A DNA stretch of 5,178 nt from JAJYZP01 sp049964535 (lineage in GTDB: Bacteria > Actinomycetota > Acidimicrobiia > Acidimicrobiales > Acidimicrobiaceae). Below, piece by piece: positions 4,981 through 5,178 of the stretch; the stretch's first letter is position 1, and every line of letters starts with the position of its first letter. A program made the position numbers and the translations under genes. Where the stretch lies: NCBI GenBank assembly GCA_049964535.1, contig JBMFXG010000178.1:1-5178 (forward strand). The letters are read 5' to 3'. The notes beneath the pieces were generated by a model. It did not search any database. It saw only the letters and a program-made list of their open reading frames with translations, and had not been told where the DNA came from.

Positions 4981-5178
4981 ATGATAGCAACAGAGGAAGA
5001 GGCCTATGAAGCCATCTTGGCTCACCATGCGGCCCTAGACGAAGATGTCAAGCGGCGCGTCCGGCTCATCGTCGGCGCAGATGAAAGCGAGTCCGACAAC
5101 TCTGCAACTGCAGAGTTGATCAAGTACTTAAATGCCGAGGTGGTGCCCCATGCGATATCCGAGGAGCACACGATCTAC
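4981..5178 (+). CDS. Hemerythrin-like (HHE domain) protein, 3'-truncated by the window
   Basis: The first 66 residues are visible and the frame is open at the window edge. The sequence begins MIATEEEAYEAILAHHAALD and continues through a basic helix (VKRRVRLIV) to LIKYLNAEVVPHAISEEHTIY. This is the start of a hemerythrin-type four-helix bundle: a helix-A His (His15 or His16) and the helix-B H-x-x-x-E motif (His57-Glu61, followed by EEH) supply di-iron ligands. The rest of the iron site lies beyond the window. Relatives bind O2 or react with NO or peroxide, or help repair iron-sulfur centres (YtfE/ScdA type). The specific role is not decidable here. Start: ATG at 4981 with AGAGGAG 8 nt upstream. 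It diverges from the SufR-like regulator, which probably controls it. Confidence 0.85.
   Translation, partial: MIATEEEAYEAILAHHAALDEDVKRRVRLIVGADESESDNSATAELIKYLNAEVVPHAISEEHTIY

Noticed and set aside
1..5178. CRISPR arrays, tRNA, rRNA, riboswitches or a phage/defence cassette
   Set aside because: No regularly spaced repeats, cloverleaf sequences or conserved RNA motifs seen, and no gene assignable to a known defence system other than the broken Vsr remnant.

Overview
The window looks like chromosomal DNA of a high-GC Gram-positive bacterium (Actinomycetota). The signs are GC-rich third codon positions in most genes, GTGA and ATGA stop/start overlaps, promoters placed so that transcripts could be leaderless, and families typical of that phylum. 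Genus cannot be told from this sequence. The right end (about 4040-5178) looks more AT-rich and less codon-biased than the rest.

Left third (1-994) is a gene graveyard. A pirin-family fragment with an in-frame stop and two frameshifts runs, at about 300-310, straight into a Vsr-type DNA mismatch endonuclease fragment that has lost its N-terminus and carries a frameshift near its C-terminus. After a stretch with no recognisable gene comes the C-terminal end of an integrase-core transposase on the minus strand, also damaged. A perfect 15-bp direct repeat (266-280 and 702-716) links the pirin remnant and the transposase remnant.

The centre (995-3511) is a compact intact module: a minus-strand winged-helix regulator diverges from a three-gene plus-strand operon encoding a 60-residue two-helix membrane protein, an ABC ATPase and an ABC-2 type permease. 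The three operon genes overlap by 4 nt each and are probably translationally coupled. The layout suggests a locally regulated exporter with unknown substrate.

Convergent to it is a single minus-strand VOC (glyoxalase/bleomycin-resistance fold) gene, with a perfect 16-bp palindrome upstream of its start.

The right end (4191-5178) is the most interesting part. A minus-strand ArsR/SufR-like regulator with a cysteine-bearing C-terminal domain diverges from a hemerythrin-like gene that runs off the window. The 70-bp gap between them holds a perfect 20-bp inverted repeat in which the candidate -10 boxes of both genes sit. This suggests an autoregulated switch, possibly sensing iron-sulfur, NO or redox state, that controls a di-iron protein. 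The arrangement is read from sequence; the sensing role is inference.
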